Shown piece after piece: positions 25,290-35,014 of a stretch of DNA of 64,000 nucleotides. The notes beneath the pieces are model-generated. The model did no database searches. It was given only the letters and a program-made list of their open reading frames with translations, and had not been told where the DNA came from. The position numbers and the translations under genes are program-made. Origin of the DNA: Hyphomicrobiales bacterium (lineage in GTDB: Bacteria > Pseudomonadota > Alphaproteobacteria > Rhizobiales > Rhizobiaceae). Every line of letters begins with the position of its first letter. Position 1 is the stretch's first letter. The stretch spans positions 1 to 64,000 of the forward strand of contig JAJFHV010000017.1 in the NCBI GenBank assembly GCA_021775415.1, written 5' to 3'.

Positions 25290-26840
25290 ATGCTTTCGGT
25301 CCGCAAAATAACCAAGTTGTTTGGAGATTTTGCCGCGAACAAAGAAATTGATCTCGATATCGGGAGTGGTGAAATTCACGCACTGCTGGGCGAGAACGGC
25401 GCGGGAAAATCTACCCTGGTCAAAATGCTGTACGGATCCCTCCAGCCGACCGGTGGTGAAATCATCTGGAAGGGAAAGCCGGTTACCATTCCCAATCCAT
25501 CTGCTGCACGCGGACTGGGTGTTGGAATGGTATTCCAGCATTTCTCGCTTTTTGATTCACTAAGTGTTGCGGACAACATTGCCCTGTCACTTCGAGGTGC
25601 CGATCCGATTACAAATCTTTCGGAGAAGGCGCGCGAACTGTCAAAAAAATATGGATTGCCGCTCAACCCGGATTCCATGGTCGGAGATCTTTCCGTTGGC
25701 GAACGCCAAAGGGTCGAGATTGTGCGTTGCCTGTTGCAAAACCCTGATCTCGTAATTCTTGACGAACCCACTTCGGTTCTCACGCCCCAGGAAGCGGAAA
25801 ACCTTTTTCAAACCCTCGAGCGCTTAAAAGAAGAGGGGCGATCAATCCTTTATATTTCCCATCGCCTTGAAGAAGTTAAGCGCTTGTGTGACCAGGCAAC
25901 CATTCTGCGGTTTGGTGAAGTCACCGGTGATTGTGATCCGAACAAGGAAACCGCTGCCAGCCTCGCTAGAATGATGGTGGGTAGCGATATTTCAGAAATC
26001 AAGAAGAACGCCACTGTGGAAACTGACAATCTACTGCTGACGCTTGATAATTTTAACCTGGAAGCGGCGTCTCCTTTCGCTATTCCGTTGACGAACATCA
26101 ATCTCAAAGTTCGCCAGGGTGAAATTATCGGAATTGCCGGCGTTGCTGGAAATGGACAATCCGAACTGTTTGATGCGATGTCGGGTGAACGTACCGTTGC
26201 GGATAACAACTGCGTAACATTGCGCAGCCAGCCGGTTGGAAAACTGGGTATCAATGCACGCCGCAAATTAGGCGCCGCATTTGTTCCCGAAGAGCGGCTT
26301 GGACATGGCGCGGTTTCAGATTTTCGCCTGTCAGACAATTTGCTGTTAGCGCGGCACGATTCAGACCGGGTGGCATTCCTTCGTTTTGGCAAAATTGGAT
26401 TTATCTGGCGCGAGATGGTGGAAAAGGCGACCACCCGTATTATCGAGGAGATGGATGTCCGCAAATCCGGAGATGACCCAGAGGCTTCTTCGCTTTCCGG
26501 CGGGAACCTTCAAAAATTTATTATTGGGCGTGAATTGGATCGGCAACCCTCTGTGCTGGTGGTCAATCAACCGAGCTGGGGAGTGGATGCAGGGGCTGCC
26601 GCGCGTATTCGACAGGCCATCATTGATCTCGCGCGATCGGGTTCTTCCGTTGTTGTTATTTCGCAGGACCTTGATGAAATATTTGAAGTTGCAGATCGTA
26701 TTGCCGTGATGTCTGAGGGACATTTATCCAGTCCGGAGGACATCGCCTCCACTAATCGTGAAAAGATCGGCCTGTTAATGGCAGGTGTTGGAATCGGTGA
26801 AAGCGATGGCGCGGCGGCAAGGAGCGAACATGCGGCTTGA
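25290..26840 (+). CDS. BMP-type (nucleoside/simple-sugar) ABC transporter, dual ATPase subunit
   Basis: 516 residues with two fused ABC modules. First: Walker A GENGAGKST, signature LSVGERQRVEI, Walker B VILDEPTSVL. Second: a degenerate Walker A GVAGNGQSE and signature LSGGNLQKF, as usual for this family. ATG 25290 is preferred (AGGGG, spacing 8) and gives the normal length; ATG 25242 would add 16 residues. It energises import with the two permeases and the BMP protein downstream. The stop overlaps the first permease start by 11 bases. Substrate class by family: purine nucleosides or related bases. Confidence 0.92.
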   Translation: MLSVRKITKLFGDFAANKEIDLDIGSGEIHALLGENGAGKSTLVKMLYGSLQPTGGEIIWKGKPVTIPNPSAARGLGVGMVFQHFSLFDSLSVADNIALSLRGADPITNLSEKARELSKKYGLPLNPDSMVGDLSVGERQRVEIVRCLLQNPDLVILDEPTSVLTPQEAENLFQTLERLKEEGRSILYISHRLEEVKRLCDQATILRFGEVTGDCDPNKETAASLARMMVGSDISEIKKNATVETDNLLLTLDNFNLEAASPFAIPLTNINLKVRQGEIIGIAGVAGNGQSELFDAMSGERTVADNNCVTLRSQPVGKLGINARRKLGAAFVPEERLGHGAVSDFRLSDNLLLARHDSDRVAFLRFGKIGFIWREMVEKATTRIIEEMDVRKSGDDPEASSLSGGNLQKFIIGRELDRQPSVLVVNQPSWGVDAGAAARIRQAIIDLARSGSSVVVISQDLDEIFEVADRIAVMSEGHLSSPEDIASTNREKIGLLMAGVGIGESDGAAARSEHAA

Positions 26841-27936
26841 ACTTGAAAAGCGGGCTGAAAGCTCGGCATCATTTGCATTGATTTCGCCGTTTTTGGCGCT
26901 CGGCCTGACGCTGTTTGCAGGCAGCATCATGTTTTCTCTGCTCGGACACAATCCGATCAGAGCAATGTATATTTATTTCATTGAGCCACTGAGCGAGACC
27001 TGGTCTCTGCATGAGCTTGCGATCAAGGCTGCTCCGCTGATCTTGATTGCCACGGGATTATCGCTGTGTTTTCGTTCTTCCAACTGGAATATTGGCGCCG
27101 AAGGTCAGTTTACCATGGGCGCGGTCGCCGGAAGTATTATACCGGTACTTATGCCTGAACAGAACGGGCTGTGGGTTTTGCCGATGATGTTGCTTTGCGG
27201 AATCGTGGGTGGTGCGCTTTGGGGGTCGATTCCCGCACTGCTTAAAAACCGGTTTGGTGCAAATGAGATATTGACGAGTTTGATGCTTGTTTATGTGGCG
27301 GGTCTCTTTCTTGACTGGATCGTGCGAGGACCCTGGCGCAATCCGGGTGGCTATAATTTTCCGGAGACGCGCGGCTTTTCAGCTGGACAGATATTGCCGG
27401 AAATTCTGGATTCTGGTCGGGCTCACTACGGTGCGTTGTTTGCGCTGCTTGGTGTCATCATTGCCTGGTTTGTCCTGGCGCGCACCATCAAGGGGTTTGA
27501 AATACAGGTTGTCGGCGAAGCCCCAAGGGCTGCGCGATTTGCAGGCTTCGATACCAAAAAAACGACCTTGTACGTGTTTCTTGTATGCGGTGGATTTGCC
27601 GGGTTAGCCGGAATTTGTGAGGTCTCTGGCGCCATTCAACAATTGCGGCCGGTAATTTCTCCGGGCTACGGATTTACTGCGATCATCGTTGCATTTCTTG
27701 GGCGCCTTAATCCGCTGGGAATTTTTGCCGCCGGAATAATTCTGGCGCTTTCCTATCTTGGAGGAGAGGCGGCGCAGATATCACTTGGTGTATCAAACAA
27801 GATTGGCAATGTCTTTCAAGGCTTGCTGCTGTTCTTTGTCCTGGCTTGCGACACGCTTATTCATTATCGCTTGAAACTTGTACCAACTCGTGACGGAGCT
27901 GGAATTGCCCAGGAGGCTACACATGGGGCTGACTGA
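26830..27936 (+). CDS. BMP-type ABC transporter permease 1
   Basis: 368 residues, polytopic (about eight to ten membrane segments), BPD_transp_2 family. Motifs include ATGLSLCFRSSNWNIGAEGQF, the family signature around the cytoplasmic loop. GGAG 5 bases before ATG 26830; the frame is open to GTG 26785 inside the ATPase gene but that lacks an SD. Overlaps the ATPase gene by 11 bases and the second permease by 14, indicating one operon. Confidence 0.92.
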   Translation: MRLELEKRAESSASFALISPFLALGLTLFAGSIMFSLLGHNPIRAMYIYFIEPLSETWSLHELAIKAAPLILIATGLSLCFRSSNWNIGAEGQFTMGAVAGSIIPVLMPEQNGLWVLPMMLLCGIVGGALWGSIPALLKNRFGANEILTSLMLVYVAGLFLDWIVRGPWRNPGGYNFPETRGFSAGQILPEILDSGRAHYGALFALLGVIIAWFVLARTIKGFEIQVVGEAPRAARFAGFDTKKTTLYVFLVCGGFAGLAGICEVSGAIQQLRPVISPGYGFTAIIVAFLGRLNPLGIFAAGIILALSYLGGEAAQISLGVSNKIGNVFQGLLLFFVLACDTLIHYRLKLVPTRDGAGIAQEATHGAD

Positions 27937-28897
27937 AGCAATCCTGCTGACAATATTTACCGCAGCAACTCCGCTGCTGATTGCTTCGCTTGGTGAACTT
28001 GTCAGCGAACGATCAGGTGTTCTTAATCTGGGTGTCGAGGGCATGATGATTATGGGTGCAATATCCGGGTTTGCGTTCGCGCAGATTACCGGAAGCCCAT
28101 ATCTTGGTGCAGTATCCGCCATCCTGGTAGGCAGTCTGTTTTCAATGCTGTTTGCGTTTCTAACGATTACGCTTGTGGCTAACCAGGTTGCAACCGGGCT
28201 AGCTCTTACCATTCTTGGTCTTGGAGTTTCAGGACTTTGGGGAGAATCCTATATTGGCGTTGCAGGCATCAAGATGGAACCGATTGTTATTCCAGTACTC
28301 TCGCAATTGCCGGTTGTCGGAAAATTGCTGTTTTCCCAAGACCTGATCTTTTACTCATCAATTGCGCTGTTGGTTGGCGTTACCTGGTTTTTGTTCCGTT
28401 CACGCACCGGTCTGGTCCTTCGGGCAGTGGGTGACAGTCACCATTCTGCCCATGCACTTGGTATTTCCGTCATTAAAACCCGGTATTTGGCAGTTGCATT
28501 TGGTGGCGGTTGCGCAGGCCTGGCAGGAGCGCATCTCTCACTGGTTTATACTCCCCAATGGGTTGAGAACATGAGTGCTGGACGAGGCTGGATTGCGCTG
28601 GCACTCGTGGTGTTTGCATCCTGGCGGCCGCTCCGCATTCTGGCCGGTGCCTATCTGTTTGGAGCAATTACAATTGCGCAACTGCATATTCAAGCGATTG
28701 ATTTGAGGGATATCGAGTTTTTGCCGTCCGCACTGTTTAGTTTGGCGGAACTGATAAAAGCGATGCCCTCTCAGGCATTATCAGCGCTGCCATACCTTGC
28801 AACCATCATCGTGTTGGTAATCATCTCGGGAAATCGAAGGCTAACCCTGATGAACACACCTGCATCACTGGGCAAGGGATTTGTGCCCGACAGGTGA
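27923..28897 (+). CDS. BMP-type ABC transporter permease 2
   Basis: 324 residues, polytopic, BPD_transp_2 family; the conserved stretch is GELVSERSGVLNLGVEGMMIMGAISGF. GGAGG 6 bases before ATG 27923 gives a confident start. Pairs with permease 1 to form the heterodimeric channel. Unlike the tight spacing of the first three genes, the binding-protein gene follows only after 250 bases. Confidence 0.92.
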   Translation: MGLTEAILLTIFTAATPLLIASLGELVSERSGVLNLGVEGMMIMGAISGFAFAQITGSPYLGAVSAILVGSLFSMLFAFLTITLVANQVATGLALTILGLGVSGLWGESYIGVAGIKMEPIVIPVLSQLPVVGKLLFSQDLIFYSSIALLVGVTWFLFRSRTGLVLRAVGDSHHSAHALGISVIKTRYLAVAFGGGCAGLAGAHLSLVYTPQWVENMSAGRGWIALALVVFASWRPLRILAGAYLFGAITIAQLHIQAIDLRDIEFLPSALFSLAELIKAMPSQALSALPYLATIIVLVIISGNRRLTLMNTPASLGKGFVPDR

Positions 28898-29147
28898 TTT
28901 AACCATGCTCAACACTACAAAACCGGAGAGGAAACTCGCTGAAAATCATATCGTCCCTTACCAAACTATCGTGAGAACTAACAAGTTTCGATAGGGAGAA
29001 AGCGGCGTATTGCAACTGTGCTTGGTATTGTTAATAATATCAGACAAATGAAACAAAACTGGGTGATTGCTCATAGTTCAGTGGGCAAGGGGTTGACCAC
29101 CGACAGATAAATTTGAACCCAGCTAACTGGAAATGAGGACTACTAAA

Positions 29148-30248
29148 ATGAATATGGGGAAAATAGTTACAATTATTATCGCACTTGCGGTGGCTATTGG
29201 CGGCGCGATTTGGTGGCAGATGAATCAGGTCGATCCTGAAGATGCAAAACTTGCTGGAGCCGAGGCCTGCTTTATTTATGTTGGACCGGTCGGTGATTTT
29301 GGATGGTCTTACCAACATGATCAGGGCCGTCTGGCCGTTGAAAAAGAACTTGGTGTAAAAACCGCGTATCTGGAAAGCGTGCCGGAAGGTGCTGATGCGG
29401 AACGTGCCATTGAGCGCATGGCCCGCTCAGGTTGCAAGATCATTTTCACAACGTCATTTGGATACATGGATGCAACAAACAAAATTGCTGCCAAATTTCC
29501 TGATGTAAAGTTTGAACATGCCACCGGTTACAAACGCGATCATGCGAATGTCTCGACTTACTCATCCAAGTTTTATGAGGGCCGCTACATTCAAGGTGTA
29601 ATTGCAGCGAGAATTTCAAAAACCGGTGTAGCTGGCTACATCGCCTCTTTCCCAATTCCTGAAGTGGTGCGTGGTATCAATGCTTTCATTTTGGGTGCAC
29701 AGAGTGAAGACCCTGATTTCAAACTCAAGGTCGTATGGGTGAATACCTGGTTTGACCCGGGCAAGGAATCTGATGCAGCAAAAACGCTGATCGACCAGGG
29801 TGTTGATGTTATTACACAGCACACGGATTCAACGGCGGCCATGCAGGTTGCTGCTGAGCGGGGTGTCCATGCCTTTGGCCAGGCTTCAGACATGATTGAG
29901 TTTGGCAAGGAAACTCAGCTGACAGCCATCATTGATGATTGGGCGCCTTACTATGTTGAGCGCACCAAAGCCGTGATGGATGGTAGTTGGGGACAAATCG
30001 ATGTTTGGCATGGCATGGACCATGGCAACGTTGTGATGGCACCTTATACAAATATGCCCGATGATGTGGCGGCATTGGCGAAAGCCACTGAAGCTAAAAT
30101 CACATCTGGCGAGTTCACTCCATTCACAGGACCGGTTATCAAACAAGATGGTAGCGAATGGTTGAAGTGGAACGAAGTCTCGGACATTGGAACACTGCTC
30201 GGCATGAATTTCTATGTCGAAGGTGTGGATGATAAGTTGCCAAACTAG
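29148..30248 (+). CDS. BMP-family (PnrA/Med-like) substrate-binding protein
   Basis: 366 residues. BMP-family fold: VGPVGDFGWSYQHDQGR near the start, EGADAERAIERMARSGCKIIFTTSFGYMD, and DWAPYYVERTKAVMDG. The N-terminus (GKIVTIIIALAVAIGGAIWWQMN) is hydrophobic but has neither a clear lipobox nor an Ala-X-Ala cleavage site, so it may stay as a membrane anchor. ATG 29148 is chosen (GAGG, spacing 9) over ATG 29133. The 250-base gap after the permease gene suggests its own promoter or mRNA processing, a common way to make more binding protein than transporter. Confidence 0.9.
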   Translation: MNMGKIVTIIIALAVAIGGAIWWQMNQVDPEDAKLAGAEACFIYVGPVGDFGWSYQHDQGRLAVEKELGVKTAYLESVPEGADAERAIERMARSGCKIIFTTSFGYMDATNKIAAKFPDVKFEHATGYKRDHANVSTYSSKFYEGRYIQGVIAARISKTGVAGYIASFPIPEVVRGINAFILGAQSEDPDFKLKVVWVNTWFDPGKESDAAKTLIDQGVDVITQHTDSTAAMQVAAERGVHAFGQASDMIEFGKETQLTAIIDDWAPYYVERTKAVMDGSWGQIDVWHGMDHGNVVMAPYTNMPDDVAALAKATEAKITSGEFTPFTGPVIKQDGSEWLKWNEVSDIGTLLGMNFYVEGVDDKLPN

Positions 30249-30275
30249 CCTGAACAATTGCACTAGATTTGAAGG

Positions 30276-30305
30276 AAAGGGGCCGTTTCGGCCCCTTTCT
30301 GGTTT
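30276..30305 (+). terminator. Intrinsic terminator after the BMP ABC operon
   Basis: Perfect 10-base stem AAAGGGGCCG (30276-30285) and CGGCCCCTTT (30289-30298) with loop TTT, followed by CTGGTTTT. It lies 27 bases past the BMP stop codon. Confidence 0.88.
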
Positions 30306-30371
30306 TGGGAACACCAATCCGTCAAAACCGGCTTGCAATCAGCCTACGAATATCGCATTGAAACTGCGTTC

Positions 30372-30461
30372 GGAGAGGTGACTGAGTGGTTGAAAGTACC
30401 GGTCTTGAAAACCGGCGAGCGTGCAAGCGTTCCGTGGGTTCGAATCCCACCCTCTCCGCCA
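30372..30461 (+). tRNA. tRNA-Ser (anticodon TGA)
   Basis: A 90-base class II tRNA with encoded CCA. Acceptor GGAGAGG pairs with CCTCTCC; anticodon stem ACCGG-type arms flank loop CTTGAAA, giving TGA; a long variable arm (GCGAGCGTGCAAGCGTTCC region) precedes T-loop GGGTTCGAATCCC. The long variable arm is typical of serine tRNAs. Confidence 0.97.
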
Positions 30462-30664
30462 CCAGCTTTGCCAAAGCTTCACGGTTTAGAGTAGGCCGGT
30501 AAATTGAGTTTCACTAAAATTGTGGATGGTTTGTTCAACGGTTCTTAATGGAATCATAACCAGCAGCGGGTATGTCTTTGTGCAAACAAAGTCTGCGGCG
30601 AATAGTTTAGCGTCGGGCAATGATGAACATTATGCGTCATAGCTTGTAGGAAAGTCCGGGCAAT
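30462..30664. other. Intergenic region between tRNA-Ser and rlpA, no gene seen
   Basis: About 200 bases. AGCTT/AAGCT can form a short hairpin just after the tRNA, and CTTTG/CAAAG another near 30575-30590; neither has a T tract. The rlpA promoter must be here but no convincing hexamer pair stands out. Confidence 0.35.
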
Positions 30665-31840
30665 ATGTCGGTGTCGATAACAAAGTCTTTTTCATTTTGC
30701 GCGAGTGATGCGGCCAAGCTGCTGTTGGTGGTTTGTTGTGCCGCATTGCTGGCTTCTTGCAGCAATTCAAAAAGGTCAAACAAGCCTTCACAACATATCA
30801 ATAATGAAACCAAGTTTTCGTCAAAGGAGTTCGGGGTAAAGGGCAGCCCTCGAATCACGACAGCAAAACGGGTTAAAAAAGGGGGAGGGCGCTACCAGAT
30901 AGGCAAGCCCTACACAATCAGGGGCCGCAAATACTTCCCCAAGGAAGACCCAAATTACGTAAAAACAGGAATGGCTTCCTGGTATGGCCCCAATTTTCAC
31001 GGCCGATTGACAGCCAACGGTGAAATTTACGATCAATATTCTCTGTCAGCTGCGCATCCCACCATGCCGCTACCGAGCTACGCCAAGGTGACCAATCTCG
31101 AAAATGGAAGTTCGGTTGTCGTTCGGGTGAATGATCGTGGCCCGTTCGCACACAGTCGTATTATAGATCTTTCGGCGCGTGCGGCAGAGCTCTTGGGCTA
31201 TCAACGAAAAGGAATTGCCAAGGTTCGTGTAGAATATGCTGGTAAAGCACGCATGGATGGTCTGGATGAGCAGGTGCTCATGGCAAGTTATGTTCCCGCC
31301 GGAGGTGGACCTGCGAGAATTATCAAGAAGATCGGTTCCCAAATCCTGCTTGCTGGTAATTCCTTACAAAGAAAACCACTCTCAGACGTCGAATTAGGTC
31401 AAGCTTCCACTGCCAATTCGTTCGTGCCAGTTCCCCAGGCTCGCCCGACGACCTATCAAGGTATCCCAATGGATATCGCCAATTATGATGGTTCTGTTTC
31501 AACAACATTTGTCTCCGGGTATTTTCCTGAATCCCAAATAAATTCGCGTATTGCCCAGGCGTTTTCTGTTGTTGGTGGATTTAGCGATACACCAAATGCC
31601 ATGACGCCTCCCAGCCAGGGTATGAATGACCTAATTCAATTGAAAATCGGCCCATTTGAAAATATTCATAGTTTGCAACAAGCTGAGAAACTTCTGGAAA
31701 ATATCGGGATTGTTCAGCGAGTGCGGTCTGCGGACAGATCACAGCAGATATTGCTGGTCATTACCGTTCGCGAGGAATCAGTCGATTTACTTGAAAAAAT
31801 TTCCCAAGCCGGCATTCCACTTCAATCCGAAGAGAATTGA
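30665..31840 (+). CDS. rlpA: RlpA-like septal lytic transglycosylase, lipoprotein
   Basis: 391 residues. A lipoprotein signal ends in the lipobox LLASC (Cys about 32). The double-psi beta-barrel spans about residues 100-190: GMASWYGPNFHGRLTANGEIYD, LPSYAKVTNLENG, and VRVNDRGPFAHSRIIDLSARAAELLG, which holds the catalytic-type Asp. The C-terminal 70 residues (LIQLKIGPFENIHSLQQAEKL onward) look like a divergent SPOR domain for septal peptidoglycan. It probably cleaves denuded glycan strands at division. Next to a D,D-carboxypeptidase gene, another wall enzyme. Confidence 0.92.
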   Translation: MSVSITKSFSFCASDAAKLLLVVCCAALLASCSNSKRSNKPSQHINNETKFSSKEFGVKGSPRITTAKRVKKGGGRYQIGKPYTIRGRKYFPKEDPNYVKTGMASWYGPNFHGRLTANGEIYDQYSLSAAHPTMPLPSYAKVTNLENGSSVVVRVNDRGPFAHSRIIDLSARAAELLGYQRKGIAKVRVEYAGKARMDGLDEQVLMASYVPAGGGPARIIKKIGSQILLAGNSLQRKPLSDVELGQASTANSFVPVPQARPTTYQGIPMDIANYDGSVSTTFVSGYFPESQINSRIAQAFSVVGGFSDTPNAMTPPSQGMNDLIQLKIGPFENIHSLQQAEKLLENIGIVQRVRSADRSQQILLVITVREESVDLLEKISQAGIPLQSEEN

Positions 31841-31930
31841 TAGCAAATTGGGCAAGCATCCTTGTACCTTGTCTCAACCCGCTCTAGTATTTTCAGTCAG
31901 GGGCTGAAAACATTCCAGACGGGGAATTTC

Positions 31931-33112
31931 ATGGTTCGCGTAGCGGTAGCGTTGTATTTTATTAGATCTTCAGTTCGCGCCTTTGTTTGTATTGCGCTCT
32001 GTTTTGCGTTTTCCACCCTGGCATCAGCGCAGCTTTATTCAACGCCGGCCAAACAGGCATTGTTGCTGGATGCTGATACCGGCACCATTCTTTACGCCAA
32101 AGAGCCTGATGCGCGGATACCACCGGCTTCACTTGTTAAAATCATGACGATGGAGGTTGTTTTTCATAGTCTGAAAAACGGCCGCTTATCGCTGCGGGAC
32201 AAGTTTTTTGTCAGCGAAAATGCCTGGCGAAAAGGGGGCACAAGTTCTGGTGGTTCGACCATGTTTGCCAAACTCAATTCAGAAATTGAATTGGAAGACC
32301 TTATTCGCGGTGTCATTGTTCAATCCGGAAATGACAGCTGTATTATCATCGCTGAAGGTATGGCTGGCTCAGAAGAAGCGTTTGCCGGTTTGATGAACGA
32401 GCACGCAGAACGGGTTGGACTGAGTAACTCCAATTTTGTCAATTCCACCGGCCTCCCGGCTGAGAACCAGTACATGTCGTTGCGTGATCTTGCGAAACTG
32501 ACCCGGCACACCATCCAAAATTATCCCCGCCTGTACAGTTACTACGCTGAACCGGAATTTGAATGGAACAATATCAAGCAGAAAAACCGGAACCCATTGT
32601 TGAGGATGAATATTGGAGCCGATGGACTGAAAACCGGTTACACCGAGGAAAGTGGTTATGCAATCGTGGGGACCGCGGTTCGCGATGGGAAGAGATTAAT
32701 TGCGGTTTTGAGCGGCATGACCTCGAAGAAGCAACGTGCTGAAGAGGCCCGCAAGATTTTGGACTGGGGCTTTAGAGCCTTTGAAAAATTCAGTTTGTTT
32801 GATGAGGGAGAAATCATCGGCCAGGCAAATGTATATGGTGGTGAGAAATCCGGCGTGGATGTGATTGGCAAGGGGCCTGTGGAAATTTACCTGCCAATTG
32901 GTAATCGTGATAAGTTGCGCGCCAGAATCGTGTATACCGGCCCACTCATGCCGCCAGTGAATGAGGGCCAGAAAATTGCAACGCTGAAGGTTTGGATTGG
33001 GGATCAATTAAGCCAGGAGACAGAACTTTATGCCGCAGAAACAGTTGAAAAGGGCGGCATTAAGCGACAGGCGATTGATGCAATCAAGGAACTGTTGTTC
33101 GGTTGGCTTTGA
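31931..33112 (+). CDS. D-alanyl-D-alanine carboxypeptidase (penicillin-binding protein 5/6 family)
   Basis: 394 residues. Signal peptide to about residue 33 (LCFAFSTLASAQ). All three penicillin-binding motifs are present: S67LVK70, S132GN134 and K234TG236. The C-terminal PBP5-type beta domain follows, and the end (KQAIDAIKELLFGWL) is a plausible amphipathic membrane anchor. It trims the terminal D-Ala of peptidoglycan pentapeptides. ATG 31931 is chosen because it gives the signal peptide and has GGGGA upstream; the frame extends to 31862. Confidence 0.93.
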   Translation: MVRVAVALYFIRSSVRAFVCIALCFAFSTLASAQLYSTPAKQALLLDADTGTILYAKEPDARIPPASLVKIMTMEVVFHSLKNGRLSLRDKFFVSENAWRKGGTSSGGSTMFAKLNSEIELEDLIRGVIVQSGNDSCIIIAEGMAGSEEAFAGLMNEHAERVGLSNSNFVNSTGLPAENQYMSLRDLAKLTRHTIQNYPRLYSYYAEPEFEWNNIKQKNRNPLLRMNIGADGLKTGYTEESGYAIVGTAVRDGKRLIAVLSGMTSKKQRAEEARKILDWGFRAFEKFSLFDEGEIIGQANVYGGEKSGVDVIGKGPVEIYLPIGNRDKLRARIVYTGPLMPPVNEGQKIATLKVWIGDQLSQETELYAAETVEKGGIKRQAIDAIKELLFGWL

Positions 33113-33175
33113 AAATCATCAAATTAGGGGCAAGGTTGACCACTTATTCGCCCAGATAAGCGGTATTGTAGTTTG

Positions 33176-33892
33176 ATGGGGAATGGAAAACCAAACTCAG
33201 GATACTTCATTACCATGGAGGGTGGCGAAGGTTCTGGAAAAACCAGCCAGATAAAACGGCTTCAGGCCAAGCTTGAGGCGACAGGCAAAGAAGTGGTCGT
33301 CACAAGGGAGCCTGGTGGAACGAATGGTGCAGAAGCCATTCGTCACGTTCTGCTTTCAGGTGCTGCGGAGCCGATGGGCGCCGAATTTGAAGCAATGCTC
33401 TTTTCTGCTGCCCGTTCTGATCATGTGGAAATGATAATCCGCCCGGCACTTGCGGCTGGCAAGACAGTAATTTGCGATCGTTTCATTGATTCAACCAGAG
33501 TTTACCAGGGCGCCACCGGAGATGTTGATATCGAGTTCCTGAAAGAGCTTGAGGAGATCGCCTGCGAGGGCGCTTTACCGGATTTGACGCTTATTCTAGA
33601 TTTGCCGCCGGCGGAGGGGATGAAGCGTGCAAATGCCCGTCGTGCGAAGGGTGCGCCTGTGGACCGATTTGAAAAGGATACACTTGCGCTGCAGCGAAAA
33701 CGTCGCGCTGCTTATCGAAAGATTGCCGTAGAAAACCCAGAACGTTGTGTTCTTATTGATGCGAGTGGCACGGAAGCGGCTGTGTTCAAGCGAATATGGA
33801 CGGTTGTCGAGCAAAGGCTTGAAGAAGGCATTGTTGCTGGGCGTGGGGCAAACCATTCAAGGGCTGCCTCTGAACCGGCGAAAAGCCCGTGA
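33176..33892 (+). CDS. tmk: Thymidylate kinase
   Basis: 238 residues. P-loop MEGGEGSGKTSQ, the DR motif CDRFIDSTRVYQG, and LID region RRAKGAPVDRFEKD. It phosphorylates dTMP to dTDP. ATG 33176 is used; the preceding codon (33173) is TTG. The C-terminus is about 15-20 residues longer than typical. Its TGA overlaps the GTG of holB by four bases (GTGA), a coupling widespread in alphaproteobacteria. Confidence 0.95.
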   Translation: MGNGKPNSGYFITMEGGEGSGKTSQIKRLQAKLEATGKEVVVTREPGGTNGAEAIRHVLLSGAAEPMGAEFEAMLFSAARSDHVEMIIRPALAAGKTVICDRFIDSTRVYQGATGDVDIEFLKELEEIACEGALPDLTLILDLPPAEGMKRANARRAKGAPVDRFEKDTLALQRKRRAAYRKIAVENPERCVLIDASGTEAAVFKRIWTVVEQRLEEGIVAGRGANHSRAASEPAKSP

Positions 33893-34956
33893 GTGCAACA
33901 GTTGAACAACAACAGGCGGTGGCTGATCGCATTGATGGGGTGCTGCATCCCGCAGAAAATCCAATTGTAACCGGCCACGATGAGATGCTCTCGCATTTAG
34001 CGCGCCAGTATCGAACCGGCAGAATGCACCACGCTTGGTTGATTACCGGCCCCAGAGGTATTGGCAAGGCTACCCTTGCATTTCGTTTTGCGGGTCATGT
34101 GCTACGTCATCCTGATCCGGGTACGGCGCCGCAAAATTGGGTTACTCCAGAAGTGAATGATGTTGTTGAGTCCCGGGTCGCCGGTGGCGGACACCCCAAT
34201 TTGCTACATCTTACCAGGCCGTGGGATTTCAAAGACAAGAAATTCAAAACCCAATTGACCGTTGATGAGATTCGGCTGACTGTGCCATTTTTTGGAACTT
34301 CACGGGGTGAAAGTGGCTGGCGCATTGCCATCGTAGATTCTGCCGATGATATGAACCGCAATGCTTCAAACTCATTGTTGAAGATACTTGAAGAACCCCC
34401 TGATAATACATTGTTTTTTATAATCGCACACGCCAATGGCGCTGTATCGCCAACTATCCGGTCCCGTTGTCAGTCGGTAGCGTTAAAACCACTTTGCGAC
34501 GCTGATGTTTTGGACGTGCTGGACAGGCTCGGTGTGGTGGTAGAGGTGGATAAAAAGAACCACGCGTTGCTGGCAAGATTGAGCAGTGGCTCTGTCAGGC
34601 GGGCGATCGTGTTGGCACGAAACAAGGGGCTGGAGCTTCATCAACGTTTCGTCGCGGCCTGTGAGGATTTGTCCAGGCTGAACTGGTCAGAAATCCATGC
34701 ACTGGCAGACTCCGTTGCTTTGCGCGGTAAAGAGGATCAATACCGCCTGTTGCTTTCAATGGCGAACGAATATCTGGAATCCAACGCCACGGGTCATGGC
34801 AAAAGCAACGTTGATATTTCTGAGCTTGCCCGGTGGGCTGAGGTGTGGGAAAAGACGCGCCATTCCGCTGATTTGGCGGAGCGCTATAACCTTGATCGAA
34901 AGCAAGTGATTTTAAGCTTGTTTCAATCGATGGGTGAGGTAGTTCAACAGCAATAG
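33889..34956 (+). CDS. holB: DNA polymerase III, delta-prime subunit
   Basis: 355 residues. A clamp-loader AAA+ fold: GRMHHAWLITGPRGIGKATLAFRFA carries the Walker A sequence, GGGHPNLLHL and ASNSLLKILEEPPDNTLFFIIAHANGAVSPTIRSRCQS carry the SRC sensor motif. Delta-prime is the stator of the clamp loader. GTG start at 33889, overlapping tmk. metG follows after 58 bases. Confidence 0.94.
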   Translation: MSATVEQQQAVADRIDGVLHPAENPIVTGHDEMLSHLARQYRTGRMHHAWLITGPRGIGKATLAFRFAGHVLRHPDPGTAPQNWVTPEVNDVVESRVAGGGHPNLLHLTRPWDFKDKKFKTQLTVDEIRLTVPFFGTSRGESGWRIAIVDSADDMNRNASNSLLKILEEPPDNTLFFIIAHANGAVSPTIRSRCQSVALKPLCDADVLDVLDRLGVVVEVDKKNHALLARLSSGSVRRAIVLARNKGLELHQRFVAACEDLSRLNWSEIHALADSVALRGKEDQYRLLLSMANEYLESNATGHGKSNVDISELARWAEVWEKTRHSADLAERYNLDRKQVILSLFQSMGEVVQQQ

Positions 34957-35014
34957 TATACAAGCCTGCTGTCCCGGCTTATAGCCAATTGCAGCCACCC
35001 TTATGTGAAGAATT

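Noticed and set aside
30651-30664. Fourteen-base match to the conserved RNase P RNA segment AGGAAAGTCCGGGC before rlpA
   Set aside because: The flanking bases do not resemble rnpB, and the rlpA coding sequence follows at once, so there is no room for the RNA.
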